DNA from: Aspidiotus rigidus
Lineage: Eukaryota; Arthropoda; Insecta; Hemiptera; Diaspididae
Direction of reading: 5' to 3'
Length of the DNA stretch: 64,000 nucleotides
Assembly (NCBI GenBank): GCA_035079385.1
Contig: JAVHKY010000013.1
Coordinates: forward strand, 5,146,001 to 5,210,000
Within the stretch, counting starts at the first letter, position 1, and every line of letters begins with the position of its first letter. Shown here one piece after another: positions 10,106 through 22,941 of the stretch. A model generated the notes under the pieces. That model was not told the DNA's origin. It saw only the letters and a list, made by a program, of their open reading frames with translations, and did not search any database. The position numbers and the translations under genes were made by a program.

Positions 10106-13100
10106 GTAATTTTTCTCTTTTCGACAATAATTTCCACGTTGACAGATAAGACTACAGCATTTTTTGTGATTTTATTAACTGAAATAAGATCGAATATCTT
10201 ATTTTCTATTGTGTAGGTAGTGATATGCATACGTGTATGAGGCTACACTGCAATAAAATTGCGTTGAAACAAACCACCCATTTGTATACCATAAGTTAGC
10301 CTTCATCGTCGACGAAAATAAGATGCCTCACGTGTCTTACATCTCAAGGGCGCCGACTGATTGATGAGAAAAGTATAGGATACAAAGGACTTATTGTAAT
10401 CCAGTGTTGGAATTATCGTATCCTGTCTGAAAGTAATTAGAAAACTTATTATTATAAATCTCCGGGTGGAATTAAGGAGTACCTATTATTATCGTAGTGA
10501 TGACTAAATATGTATCCAGTCTCTCAGGAGACAATCAATTGACGTGAATGAGTTTCTTCAGTCTCATTCGAAGACCTAGACTGTAAATTGAGAACTCACC
10601 TGAAGCCCGAGACTATACGCAGTAGTTGTTAATACACATTCGTGGGTATTTAGCTGGGTTTCACGAAATGATCGAGGAAGAATTCATTTAGTTATTTTAT
10701 TGGTTCTCTCCCGATCATCGGAACCAACCACTATTTGTGAATTATTATTGGTTACTGTATTTCATCAAGATGTATTCATAATTTAGAGCCTTCTTTTTTG
10801 ACTTGAAAAAAGAGCAGTATTATTATGGCAGGAGGAGAAAGAAGTTGTAATTGAAATTTGGTATGAGCACTGGGACTGAAAGCTGTGGCGTGTGAGACCT
10901 CATTCATAATATGTATGTGATTTGAACAATGCTTCATCTCGATTATTCTATTGAAAAGAAGCACCTACCCAAGTGAATTTTTCACAAGCGAGAAAACCTT
11001 CGTAAATTATATCGTGAGATAATTATTTCAAACCTCTTCTGACTTTTATCGAGTCGTTATCCATCAACTAATAAAATATTTGAACTCCCACGTTCATTAT
11101 CCTTGACGTATGTAGATTATAGTGGATACTGTTGCAGCCAATAATGAGGATAATATACATTATTGTAAATTTTTCGGCAGTCAATGAATTTTATGCTCGA
11201 TATTAACGTTCAAAACATTTCAGCGCCTGAGGACCACAATTTATCGCAATTGCCCTTCATCAAAACTCATATTGCTTTGCGAATTAATGCAAAATCGCAG
11301 TGCCAGTGCTTGCAAATGAGATCAAAAAATTTTACGTACTGTAATTTTTTTTTTGTTAGTATTATAGACTCCGGTTTTGGCATTGACAATATTTCGCATA
11401 GTTGTACGGTAAATTTTTCAGAATATTTCATTCGAAAATCCGACTGAAAATTTATCAATGTATTCATTTCAAAAATTTTCGTGATTAGTTTTCTAAAGGT
11501 GGTTTGAACTTTTTGTTCTGGTTCAGAGTTGATTAAGAAATTATCGTTCGATTGTCGAGTACTCATATTTCATGTTACATGCTATACATATATGTGTTAG
11601 ACTTATGACTTTTCGGTTACTGCCTCATCTACCCAAAATTTACTATACTCAACGATATTCGAACTATTTTTCTAAATGGAAAAATGAGATTTTACGTGAA
11701 ACACACGTTTGACCCTTTTTCTTTTTATTTCTCTTGACGATGTCTTCTGAGAATCGAATACAATGATATAACCGTACGTATGTAAAAACTCGTCCTTTGG
11801 AACTCGTAAATCCAGAATTCGTTATTTTGACCCTCGAGAAGATGCAATTTTAGAACTGTTAAAAACAAGTCGCTGGACATTCTCGATGTTTTTTATGCTT
11901 CAGTATGTTATTTGATACTATTAAATTTGAATTACTATTGCGCCAACGTACAGTGCCAAGGATTAAAGAGTATTTTTATTCACCGTGAAGTGAAGTGAAC
12001 GGTTTGAGAGAAGAATAAAAACTGCAGTTAAAATATTTATTCTACAATTCACGTAATCCGAGATAACGTAGTACTATTCACTATATTATACCCTTAGTAG
12101 AGCTATTCCGTAAAGTTGTACACCTAAGTGTGAGTTGAGACGCCAGAGTACGTCGTCTAAATTGCAAATCTTTAGGGAGATACACAAAACAGGATGATAC
12201 GGTCAAAATTTGTGCTCATATCCCAGATTCATGTATTCAGTCTTAGTGGACGACAGGGGTGTGAACCATAATACAGTATATGTTCTTTTATAGCCTTCAA
12301 ATTATGGGGAGTTTTTTTGTTTGTTATTTTTGAAGACCCTCCCCCGCTTCTTTTCTTGAAAATCTATGGCCCGCAAGAGGGGTTCAAAGGGGCTAATATT
12401 AAGTTTTTGAGCGATAATAACTCGCCTACAAGTGGGCCTCGAAGAAAATTTAATTACAAAAAATATTTTTTGCGATAAAATATTGTCACGCCACTAGAGT
12501 GCATTGAAGTTTGTCACATTTGTAAATGTGATCGCGAATTAGAAAACGTGCTTTAGCGGCAAAAACACGTTTTTGAGATTATCTCGGCTCGAACCTATTA
12601 TTGACCTGTGCTTCCTCCTGACACCATTAGAAAAGCGCTATTTCGTCAAAAAACCGAAAAACTCGTCGTATGAGAAAACGTGTCTTAGCGTTAATTTCAA
12701 ATTTGAGGCTCAAACTTTCCTTTGCTCCGGGAAAACATGAGATTACAGTTTTCCAACAATTTTATTCATGGTAAGCTGAGAACAAATTGCCCCAAATTTC
12801 TTTCAAATCAATGCCATACCCTTTTTCCATTAAAAAAATTGGGACGTTCGTTTTTTCTCTCTCGGAAAAAGCACTTTACCGCTAACGCATATTTTCTCAT
12901 CCGCGGTCACAAAATATTATATTCAACGTACATTGTTGAATTATTATTCAAAAGAAAAAATTACTCGATATAATTATGATACGTATTGTCAAGTTATCAT
13001 TTAGAATAAATTACTATTTGTATGGTCGACAGGATTACACTGTATTATGTCCTAGAAAAACGATTGGTTCTTCAAGTTACCCCTGACTCAATTAAAACGA

Positions 13101-15077
13101 GATCTCGTTTTTCCATTGGAGAAAGTTTACAATTATTTTGATTAGTGTTCATTGATTCAATGATTTTTCATCAAAATACTACCAATTCATTAGTGAAGTT
13201 GTTGATTTTACAACATTTTTGAATGTTTCAACAGAAATTATAGAAAAATTAGACGTGTTGGAGGAAAACGGCAAACGTATCGTTTTCAGAGTCGAAAATA
13301 TGTACTTCTAAAATCAAATGGAATTGCAAAACTTCTCTTCTTTATTGGACAGTGCTATTAATTATAATAATTTTTTCTAAATAATACATAATAACTGGAC
13401 AATATGTGTCAAACATAATTATGTCGAGTCTAAATATTTTCGACAAATAATGCATTGAAAATTTCACTTCTTAGCACCGCACCCTGTACGTACAAAGGAA
13501 TCCTGTATGTTATATTTTCAATATTCGGTATTAAAAAAATATATATGTAAGAATGCACGCATTCTTTTTGTCTTCTACTACTCGCAGGTTTCTTTCTGCA
13601 TGCAGACTTTATTAGGTATTTCGACAGTTATCTGGTTATCTTCCGAGAGCAGTCAGCTGACCTGCATTTCCTACGGGACTCTCGTTTCGATTCAATGTTT
13701 ACACTGCATCGACATGATTTGTTAAGATTTCACGATCTTACATATATATACCTAAGTACAAATTTTTAGCAAAATTGTCGACCATTGATTAATTAGTTTT
13801 GAGGTTCAAAATGTATTAATACCAAATCCCACCGTTTTCAATCAAAATTATTCCATTTTGAACTTCAATTCGAGATTGCATTATATTATACTCCCTAAAT
13901 CCAGCGTTTGTAGGGCATGCGTACTGGATAGTCCTTGCAAGAAAATAATGACTTCACAAAAAAGTTTTTCAAAGCCCCATTTACCGACGAATTTTTTCGA
14001 TCTTCGGAAATATTGTGCAAAAAGGTTCAATGGAAGGCGCTGTATAGAAACAGAATCTCGAAATTTTCTTCCAAAAAATTTCACTCCATTAGAAAATAGA
14101 CGAACTTTTGCCAATTTCAACGTCTAATTAAAAAGGTATGAGAAAAAATTTTAAAAGTTTGTTGCTTGGCGTCTTTGAATAAACCTTTCTGGAAACAATT
14201 TAAACAATCGAAAAATCCGTTGAAAATTCGAGCAGTGAGAAACTTTTTTCAATGCCATATTTTACGTGCATATTTTCAGGAGCAAAGTACACCCTTGAAA
14301 TCTCATCAGCGCAAATGATCCGATTTCAGAATTAACATTGATATTTTTTCAAGAAAATCATTGTATTTGAAGTGAAATTTTGAGTAAAATTTACTGTTTC
14401 TTAATTCCAAGTTACGTAATTTTACAAACTGGTCATTTTTGGATTTATTCGTTCCAAAAATCTAGTTTTCGGCAAAATAAAAGTATCAAAGAGCGAGAAA
14501 TACTGAATCAGCGTGGCGAAGCCGTCCAAAATAACAAGCCTGAAAATCAGCGTTTGCGTCTCATCTCTTAACAACAGGTCATAGTTTTGATAGAAATTGT
14601 GGAGTTCGCCTTTTGCATAATGAGAGTCTTGAGAGAAGACGCCGAGCACTGGTGACCATTGAAATCCTTAAGCCCGCTTCCGATAATAGTTTCATTGTAG
14701 TAAACGAAGACATCCCTCATCTGATACTTGCTACTGACGTTTACAAACATGACGCTAATCATGACTAATTTTTTGTAGGTATCTTTCTTTTTTTATATTA
14801 TATTGACTCTTTTTCCATCTGCGTATTTGTCTTCGTGATTCGGTATTTTTATTCTACATTAGTTTCATAATGGTTTTTGGTCACAAATTTTATACTAAAC
14901 CATATTTGAAGTATATTAGAAGTGCTTGCGGATTTAGTATTTTCTCCATCTTTGATATGGTGATTCGCACGTTACAGAAGAACATAACAATTAAAAATAA
15001 AAGTAGTTTTTCAGGCTCTAGTACCTCTGAGATGGACTTCTATCTGCATTTTTAAGCCTTCTGCCCTTGAAAAATTC
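10106..15077. other. Non-coding, no firm feature
   Basis: Short frames, often mirrored on both strands (for example 11184-11566 and 13858-14127), have no recognisable protein features. Between about 12535 and 12905 related phrases such as GAGAAAACGTG occur in both orientations, perhaps an eroded fold-back repeat. Nothing else stands out. Confidence 0.45.
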
Positions 15078-15475
15078 TCGGTTTCTTTAAAGGAGTTGAA
15101 CGAGGGGTGACACGGAACCTGTTTTATGGGGCACAAGGGTTCTGAAAAATGTTGACGTACCAGATCTATAACGTCATCAAATTGTGACGTCACAGGTCGG
15201 GGGAGCTGTATTTCATAATAGGAGGGGAACTTGGAATACTTTTAAAGGACGTCCTAGGTCTTATTCTTGCTTATCTAGCTCATTGAAGGCGCCAAATTAA
15301 TTGGTGTATGAAGCATTGCTTATCTAGGTAGTTACTCAACGGGGCTATCTTTCAAGCTATATACACTGACTACTGAGTTATATATGATAGAAGGGGGACT
15401 TGAAAAATTTTCGAGCTTCGAGTTTTGCCGACCGGCCAGGCGGCTGACGTTTTTTCCGACCCGACCCCCCCCCCC
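15078..15475 (+). mobile_element. Hairpin-ended minisatellite element, copy A (diverged, rearranged)
   Basis: The left end matches the head box of this family (CGGTTTCTTTAAAGGAGTTG, then a diverged GGAACCTGTTTTATG). Inside are TGACGTCA at about 15185, CCTAGGTCTTATT-type phrases and one minisatellite unit in inverted orientation near 15388-15415. A GC-rich GACCGGCCAGGCGGC tract follows near 15430. The terminal hairpin is not recognisable, so the right edge is approximate. Confidence 0.55.
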
Positions 15476-18271
15476 CTCCACGATACTGGAAGTCCTGCTT
15501 CTAATTAAGAAGGACATAGAAGCCATTTCCATGTGCTAATTTTTTTAAATGTACAGTAAAACACTTTAATTATGATCAGGAGTCGTCTTCTTTGTTTTCA
15601 TAATCTTTTTAAAAAGGCCTTACACTTGTACATGCCTTGCCGGCAATCAGTGGTAGTTCTTAAGTCTCCCACTTGCTAAAGCAGCCGATAGTCAGCATAT
15701 GTATTTTGTGTCTTCCTGCTAGCTTAGACTCAGTTAGGATGGAAAATCGAACCGATCAAATTGAGGATATCAGAGACCGGAAACAAATAAGATTTTTATT
15801 TCAGCTGCACCTCCAGGAATACAGAAATCTATTTCTGGCATCTGTGCGACGTTTTGCAGCTTAGCTTGGGGTTATTCTAAAATATTCCAATGAATTTACA
15901 GATGTTATGAACTTGAGCGCGCTCTAGCTGTTATTATGGAAAAAGTTGGCGAATTTCTTCAGTAGGAAATTGAATCCGTAATATTTCTTGTACCTCGATT
16001 TTTTTCCAAGTTATCGCACAAGAATCAAATATTGCCTCATTTGAACCTTCCGCGAGGGCGAAGCTCTATGCGTTTTAAAGGAGATTTTCAAGGGAAGTCG
16101 CGGGGGAAGGACCTGAGCAGTGAACAAGATAAAATCGGTAAAAAGTCTGCTGCGGCTTCATTGCCTGGTCTGAAAAGTCTTCTTTATAACCATTTGTCAC
16201 CAGTACGATGTACTTATTTTCCGAACTTTCTCTGACATAAGAATAAGAACTATCATAGATTGGAAGGAGGCATACTCGAAGGAGTACAACATTTGGCAAA
16301 TCATATGAATACAACTGTCGTAGATCATGAAAATAACATCGAGGTCAAAGACGCTACACACCTTTTCAAATCAGTAAATGACTATGTTCCTGGAATATTT
16401 TTGTACTTGCTTTCTTAGCTTTATCCGAATGTTCAATCAATTTTTATTACTTATTAAGAAGTTTCAAAAAGTGTGTAATAAAGATGAATTTTTCATACAC
16501 AGGACTGTAAATCTCAGTTAATCATTCGAATATCTTTTCGAAGTTCGTCTTGAACAATATTCGAGATTTTCGTTTATAATTTCGCTAGTTCCAAAATCGA
16601 CCTTGGCAAACACCCAACATTGATGATGAATGCGTTGGAACAAGGGCTTAGACCGAGCATGTCACTCAACTTTCAAAATGTGATTATAAAAGGTAGAGTT
16701 ATTTTACTACAAATTAATTTTCGATGGTCCTTGAATAGAGCTGCAACGAAATAATTTGATTATGACAAATTTTGACACGGATAATAATGTGTTATACGTA
16801 TTGACATTTGAATGAACAACGAAGAGTCTTTGTACAAACTATGCCGTATATAACTTGATTAAATTTCAATTCGAATATTTGTGATACATTTGCGTGGGAA
16901 AAGCCTTCATTTTGCATACTACATCTGTTATTACAGCAAAACTTACACGTGGTATCGTCTTATTAGATTTTTTAGAGGGGTTTAAATCAACGAGTTGAAT
17001 GCCTATACGGTGGGCAATAATTAGGAGCTACTGATTGGAATTTTGCTCTTTTTAGAAGATGAGGCCACAACCTTCATTGAAAGATAATGTTGAGAATCTG
17101 AAACGCTATCAATTTTAAGAATTTTAGTTTAAATAAGACGCTGTTTGTTATTTTCCCATGAACGTGCGCGGTATCAATGTACACGGCATGACGATTTAGG
17201 GGACTTTTAGTGATAAAAAATATTGGGAAGCAATTTGTGTCGCGTAACTAAATTTGAATTTTTTAGGTTCTCCAGTCCTCTGTATTAACCTACAGTCTTA
17301 GAGGTTTTAAGCGACAACTTACGTCATCTTACCCTTATACCGCGTTGCCTCTATTTGGACTTTCTTATTGAACGAGAGAGCGCTTGGGAATTAACCCTGA
17401 ATTCAGATTGACCCCTCCTTTAGAACTTTCCACAAAGAAACAGATTTGAGGTGTTAATTTCTTTCCCTTTGTTCTCGTTTTCTTCCTCTTGATCTCATGT
17501 TGTAAGAAAAATTGCCTTTCAACTACTTTGTCCAATGCGTGAGGCTATGTTAACGTAAAACGTGATTTGTTTGCATCTCTCTGGAATCTAAAAGTGTTTA
17601 AGGACAAGGTAAAACCCTTAGAATGATTTCTAGCTGGTACATATCTTTGGAAGTTTTTCAATTTCGATCTGTGTATCGCGACAGCGTTATTTCCACTGCT
17701 CATCCTTTTGGAGTCGCGAAAAGAAGAATTTTTCCTCTTTTTCTACCAAAATTCGATACGAGATTTCCATCATTCATGTTTTGTCCCTTGTTCTATCATC
17801 GACCTAATCGACGAAACAATTCCTCGATTATCCTTTCTCGTGAATACAATTCACGTATATCATTACGAGCTGTGTACACTCTGCACCCCACAATACGAGT
17901 CTCGGTTCCTTTCTCCCTATAGCTGGTTCTCTCCTGTATAAAATTTGTCTCAACTCTCGTTTGTTTGTTTGTAATTTATACGCGAAAAATAGCTTTCAAG
18001 CTTTTCACTGGCTTCAGCTTTTCTTTCATTACACGGCGACTCATCTTTTCCTTCGTACCATTTTTCTGTATTCGTTCCGGACTGGCGCGGTGGGCTGCAA
18101 ATTTTTAATTTTTACCCGAATTAATTTCTGGGCCATTTCTTCTGTTTTCATTTCCCGCGTCTTCCTCATCCCGGGATTTTATCTTATTCGAGTTGCGGTA
18201 CGTACTGTTTCACTCCTTCGTCTTGTACCGGTGTATAGTTATAGTTGATTTTTTCCCTTCCGTTTAATCAA
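15476..18271. other. Non-coding, no recognised feature
   Basis: Includes a poly-C run near 15465-15477 and pyrimidine-rich stretches around 17400-18240. Plus-strand frames at 17623-18248 are low-complexity and not supported as genes. Confidence 0.45.
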
Positions 18272-18450
18272 CGAGACGAAATTAACTCAAAATGAATGAA
18301 AATAAAAATGTAATAGCCTATTCTATCCGTTCAACGTATAAGACGCTATTTTCATCACTCGGTGACGAATTAATGTACCGTAACCAAGAGAATTTTTTCT
18401 AATTATTATTCATAAATGAATTATATTTTTATCTACTGACAAGGTATTTT
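18272..18450. repeat. Dispersed repeat, copy 1 (partner at 23498-23672)
   Basis: Shares an ordered series of blocks with 23498-23672, including GAATGAAAATRAAAAT, a RYRCCRAATTAWTRTACCGTAAC-type block, GAGAATTTTTYCTAATTATTATTCA and TACTGAYAAGGTA. Similarity over about 175 bases in the same orientation indicates an old repeat or duplication. It has no coding frame. Confidence 0.6.
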
Positions 18451-19094
18451 CTTTCCTCAAGAAAGCGACAATGAAAAAAAGAAGAATATAATACGAATAA
18501 TATATGAACTAACCGGAGGAAGAGAATGTTGACTACAAAGAATGACAAGAAATATTTATAATATTAGAGAGCGATGGAGCATAGAAGCAGTTCTCTCATA
18601 AGTGATCAATGAAAAGCGCTACAAAAACGTGAAAAATACGTAGTGCTGAAAAAACGGAGAATATTAAATTACTGGAATTGGTAATCCTACCCATAAAATT
18701 TACTTCCCAATTCCTAATTGAGTATTATTTGAGTGTTGGATATGGACTCAAAACTGGTCATTAATAACTTCTGCCACTACTGATGAAATTCAGAAGCATA
18801 AGAAAGAGAGAGAATTGATTGTCACACAAATGCATTATCTTTTTCAACGCAATTTGTGTTAGAGACTAATTATTCCAAATGTGCAACAACCTCTTCTATT
18901 TGAAAATTCTTTTAAAGACCCGAAACTAGTTCGAAGCCCGCACTACCCAGATCATGTTCCAGCTCTCTGGCCACCTTGAGAATGCTGTCCTCGAAACTAT
19001 GTACAATCGTCCTATTAAGTCATTATGGTGAAGTCACCTGTGTCAAAAACAGATTTTTTCAAAACCCATCACTTCGATAGACATTTCCGAAAAT
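18451..19094. other. Non-coding; possible decayed PLE upstream part
   Basis: Nothing firm. Short protein-like phrases near 18910-19000 could be the eroded continuation of the Penelope-like fragment that follows. Confidence 0.3.
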
Positions 19095-19095
19095 T

Positions 19096-19365
19096 TTGAC
19101 GAGAGTAATTTCGAACAACCAATTGCATCTGAAAGTCATCTCAGTAACTGATATATTTGGTCCTCCCTCTAATAGACTGGCAACTATGTTATGGAAATAT
19201 GGCTATAAAGTCGCTTTTCGCCCAGTCATCACAATCAACACTCTTCTCAACCTGAAGGACCCGATTCCTCCTAAAAAACGGTCTAGAGTGTACCAATTAT
19301 TCTGCGCAGACTGCCTAAACTTGTAGATCCTTCTTTTCGCGCTTATCAGATCACTGTTCAGCATT
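19096..19365 (+). pseudogene. Penelope-like element remnant, linker and start of GIY-YIG region
   Basis: The frame reads GYKVAFRPVITINTLLNL, KDPIPPKKRS, then RVYQLFCADCLNL and a stop. This is the usual PLE arrangement between reverse transcriptase and GIY-YIG endonuclease: a basic KDPIPPKKRSGVY-type linker followed by a CxxC motif. The frame is lost just before the YIGETGR core. It is a short decayed fragment with no other part of the element recognised beside it. Confidence 0.6.
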
Positions 19366-20240
19366 TAACACTTCCGAATCGACAATGGCTAAACACTGTT
19401 TGGAGTCCCAACATGGGTTTGAAAAAGTGAAATTCTACACCATTGCTCGAAGGGAAGATAAATGAATCATTTGGAGGAGGCTGCAACGGTTGCGGCGCAT
19501 AAAACTCACGGCGCAAAACTTCTAAACGATCTAACGACCACCTTTGGTTCACCAATTTCGCGGTTTTTGCTTGATTTCTCTCAGCCTCACACGTCGTGAT
19601 TGTCTAAGATGACATCATCTTCTCGTATGTACATCTCTATCTTCTTCAGTTGCCAGAAGATGGTCAGCATCGCCTGTCCGAAACCGGTTGCTGTATACAT
19701 CGTCTTATTATCGCGATTTATTGCTGCTTTATTCTTGATTGTTTTAACTCTAATTCTTTTCATTTAAACCTTTCTTCGTATTTCCGATGATTTTAATTTT
19801 CGAATTAGTTGTTCTTTGACCTAGTTATTTCAGTTTATTTATTCCGGACCAAAAAATTTTTTCTTGAGTACTATTTTTTTACCATTATAATATTAATTTT
19901 TATTAATCCATTATTTTGGATCAAAATTTATTTCGTCTCTGTGGTTGACTACTCAAATTCTTCTGTTCACTGTATATCGAATATACTTGTGATAGTCTGT
20001 GATAATATTTCGTGTTCGTTACGTGTCTATGTACTCTCAACCATTCCTATAATATTTGATATCAAATGAATTTTTCGACTGACCCTTCTACGGAATGGTA
20101 ATAAATTGTGGTATACTGGGCCTAATATACAGTATACTACCTGTAGTAGGAGAGTGGTGTAATCGCGGATATCTGAATCACCGAAGGGCAACGAGGGCGA
20201 GGGGGAGGGGGCACTCGCAGAACTTAAAATTAGGGATAGG
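19366..20240. other. Non-coding, no recognised feature
   Basis: AT-rich sequence with T-rich tracts. A GGGCGAGGGGGAGGGGG purine run is at about 20196-20212. No coding or repeat assignment could be made. Confidence 0.4.
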
Positions 20241-20249
20241 GTCTCAGTA

Positions 20250-20310
20250 GACATGAAACATGTCAAAAAGACATTAAAAATGGTCTTTACTTATTTGGTT
20301 TCGCCAGAAC
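20250..20310. repeat. Shared short terminus motif (copy 1 of 3)
   Basis: The phrase RYGAAAC followed by RTCTTTAYTTATTTGGYTYYGCYAGAA occurs here and, diverged, near 38650-38695 and 44998-45045. In the other two places it ends the roughly 1 kb dispersed repeat. Here it lies past the 3' end of a non-LTR remnant. Confidence 0.45.
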
Positions 20311-21500
20311 ATTCTTTCCAAATTCTTCCCCGCCTCCCATCATTCATATCGAATGAATTTTCAAATGTTCCCCACAGCTCCTTCCTTGTGTCGGAATTTT
20401 TCAAAAGTAGTTCAGAGTGTCCATCTTTTTTGAAAAAGACTTCCCACCGCCCCCATAAAATGGGTTCTTCATTAAGAATTTTTCTTGAAGGTATTCTTGG
20501 AAGTTTTTGTTTTTTTTTTATTAATTTACGAGCTGCTTTCATGGCTATGAGCTCGGCAAAATTGTGTTTATATGCGTGAAAGGAAGTTTGCTTGTTGTAG
20601 AAAGTTGAATATGTTGGAGATGGAGGGGAAGTCATCTGATAGTGCCTCTGTATGGTTGTGAGGGATGGATAAGGAATTGCGGAGTTGGTTCAAGTTGGGT
20701 CAGCAGAGGATGTGTTGAACAGATAGGAGGGGGAGTCAGATTCGCAATGAGAGCATGAGAGAGGCATACAAAGAGAGGTGAGATGGGTGTGTGTGAGTTT
20801 AGTGTTCTGAGACGGGTGATGACTATTTCTTCTCTGCTTGTTGACAGATGTGAAGGGTCCCATGAGATAGGAATATTTTCAATTTGGGCTAGTGAGGTTA
20901 GACCAGAGTGAACCATGCTTGAATGAGGAATTTGTTGATATGTTTGGAAGGATCTGAGCGTGAGGGGAGGAAAGAGTGGTTGACTGATAGGTTATGGGTT
21001 ACCAGTTTGGCTGCTTTGTCGGCATTTTCGTTTCCTGGAATACCCTTGTGACCAGATATTCATATGAAGAATAATGGGATGGGGGTGGTGTGAAAGGTGG
21101 AAGTGAGAGTGTGTATACGATTTATGAGTGGTTGGAAGGAGGTGTGGTTGGATATGGCGTCAAGTGATGATAGGGTGTTGGAAATGACCAAGAATGGGTT
21201 GAGGGGAAGACGGGAGGATAGGTTGGTGGGGATGTATTCTAAACAGCTAAAGATTGCTTGTAATTCAGTGGTGAAGACGGATATGGTCTTGCGGTGTCGG
21301 TGAGAGACTATGATGGGACCTATTGAGTATACGAAGCAGGTTTTGTTTTGATGTTTAGATCCATCGCTGAAACATAGTGTAGGATTGTGAAATGTTGTCA
21401 AGAATTTGTTAAACTGTGCCTGGTATTCTTCGGAAGAAATTGAAAGACGAGGGAGGCGTTTAAGGTCGCGAATTATTTCTGGTGGCCTGTGTGGTACCCC
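20311..21500 (-). pseudogene. Non-LTR retrotransposon remnant: RNase H and C-terminal region
   Basis: Minus-strand reading in several frames. 21060-21401 contains TLCFSDGSKHQNKTCFVYSI, then FTTELQAIFSCLEYI and a degraded active-site block (VISNTLSSLDAI), the layout of the RNase H domain of Jockey/I-type elements. It continues as ISGHKGIPGNENADKAAKLV. 20632-20916 adds the post-RNase H block (STSREEIVITRLRTLNSHT). Upstream (21401-21490) is a PHRPPEIIRDLK-type linker. Stops and frameshifts show it is dead. The element continues beyond an inserted minisatellite element into the fragment at 22002-22569. Confidence 0.8.
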
Positions 21501-22001
21501 CGGTAGGCCTATCCTGTTATCAGTTCAGAGATCTGATGACGTCACGATTTGATGACGTCATAATCTGATGACGTCACACGATCTAATGACGTTACGATCT
21601 GGTGACGTCACGATCATCGTGCCATCACTATCTGATGACGTCACAGAGCTAGTAAAACCACTAATAGAGACCTCCTAGACCTATAGTATAAAGGAAGCCT
21701 AAGACCTAGTACAGAGCTAGGACAAACTGCTAGTATAAGCTATTGATAAAGATCTTGTAAGCTTATGGTATGAAGGATGCCTAGACCTAGTATAAAGGAG
21801 GCTTGGACCTAGTATACGCCTAGTATAATACGTAGTATAAACCTAGTATAATATACTGCATGACGCAGAGAGAATAAGTCCCCCTCCTATCACTTCATCA
21901 AAATTTTTCTAAGTCCCTTTTTCTTGCCGGACGGCGCCCGGCGGCCGGCGCCCGTCATTTTCCTTCAGTTTACCCCCCGATAAAACAGGTTCCCTGTTAA
22001 A
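21501..22001 (+). mobile_element. Hairpin-ended minisatellite element, copy B
   Basis: Inserted in the minus-strand non-LTR remnant. It begins at a truncated head (CCTGTTATCAGTTCAGAG). Next come an array of TGACGTCA octamers (21537-21643), several CTAGTATAA / ACCTAGTATAAAGGAGGC phrases, one minisatellite-like segment (CCCCTCCTATCACTTCATC then AAATTTTTCTAAGTCCC) and the GC-rich CCGGACGGCGCCCGGCGG tract. The element ends at the 15-bp hairpin AACAGGTTCCCTGTT at 21984-21998. No coding capacity. Confidence 0.75.
21537..21643. repeat. Cluster of TGACGTCA palindromes
   Basis: Five perfect TGACGTCA octamers (starting 21537, 21553, 21569, 21603 and 21636) and one TGACGTTA (21587) lie in about 107 bases. 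Most are spaced 16-18 bases apart within a GATCTGATGACGTCAC-type unit. TGACGTCA is the consensus binding site of CREB/ATF bZIP factors. Any regulatory role here is inference. Confidence 0.9.
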
Positions 22002-22569
22002 ATGCTTGCCAAGTTTCGAAAATGAACTTGTATCGAAAAACGATGTGTCATTTTGCTGTTGTTAACAAAAATGACATCATTTTTATTTCCTTTAGTGTGA
22101 ATAATAGTTTTTTCATGTTTGGTGATCGAAAATTTTTGACGGATATTCCATTTATTGAAGCGGAGGGGGGTATTCGGGTACAGATAACTGATATAGAAGA
22201 GTGAATGAAAATAATATTTAGAGAGCTTTGCTCATTTTGGGAAACAAAGTTTATCTGCTGTTGGAAACGAAAACGATTAAGTCGGTTTTGTTTTCGCGCT
22301 GTGAAATCTTTTTTGTTAAGTTGTTGATGGCGATGAGAAAAAGGGTACCACTGAGTGGGGATCCTTGGGGGATACCATTTTCTTGGGGGGGGGGGTGAGG
22401 AATGAATACTGATCTCTTACACGGACTCTAAAAGATCGATTAGTACCTAAGATAATTTTGAAGTAGGAGAGGGAAGGGTCCTCGAAGTTCAAGTTGGTGG
22501 AGGATAACGCATATGTGGTATGTCCACACTCTCGGAAAAGCGTATTATGAACGACTTTCTGATGATTAA
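22002..22569 (-). pseudogene. Non-LTR retrotransposon remnant: reverse transcriptase core
   Basis: Continuation of the same element. On the minus strand 22310-22385 reads ENGIPQGSPLSGTLFLIAIN, the conserved motif-B region of LINE reverse transcriptases. It is preceded by SYFKIILGTNRSFRVRV across a frameshift at a G-run. 22002-22200 reads as decayed sequence expected after the catalytic YADD block (which is itself not seen). It is cut at 22570 by the CACTA-like MITE, and nothing of the element is recognisable beyond it. Confidence 0.75.
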
Positions 22570-22941
22570 CACTAGACAATAATTGAAAATTTTTTGAAAA
22601 TTGCTGAAGTGAGATAGGTTGTATCTAGAAGTATTTTTTGCGCTGATTTCGGAACAGTTTTCCGTTTTTTGATAGGAGGTCGCGTTTTCTTGTTATCACT
22701 TCGTTTAGTTACCGCGCATCATCGCGAGACGAAGCGTTCTTTGCTATCGTTGGTCGAAGCTCGATGAAGAACGCTTCGTCTCGCGACAATATGCGGCAAC
22801 TCTAAACAAAGTGATAACAAGAAAACGCGACCTCCTATCAAAAAACGGAAAACGGTTTTGAAATCAGCGCAAAAAATACTTCTGGATTACAACCTTTCTC
22901 ACTTCAGCAATTTTCAAAAAATTTTTAATTTCTGTCTAGTG
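22570..22941. mobile_element. CACTA-like fold-back MITE with TAA duplication
   Basis: A 372-bp near-complete palindrome: left end CACTAGACA, right end TGTCTAGTG, each flanked outside by TAA (22567-22569 and 22942-22944). CACTA ends plus a 3-bp duplication are the signature of CACTA (EnSpm) DNA transposons. The two arms match over roughly 165 bases each, with a small central loop around AAGCGTTCTTTGCTATCGTT. No coding frame. It sits inside the non-LTR remnant and is therefore younger than it. Confidence 0.8.

Noticed and set aside
13858..14127. Overlapping 80-90 codon frames on both strands
   Set aside because: Mirrored frames with no domain and no splice or start context; probably chance.
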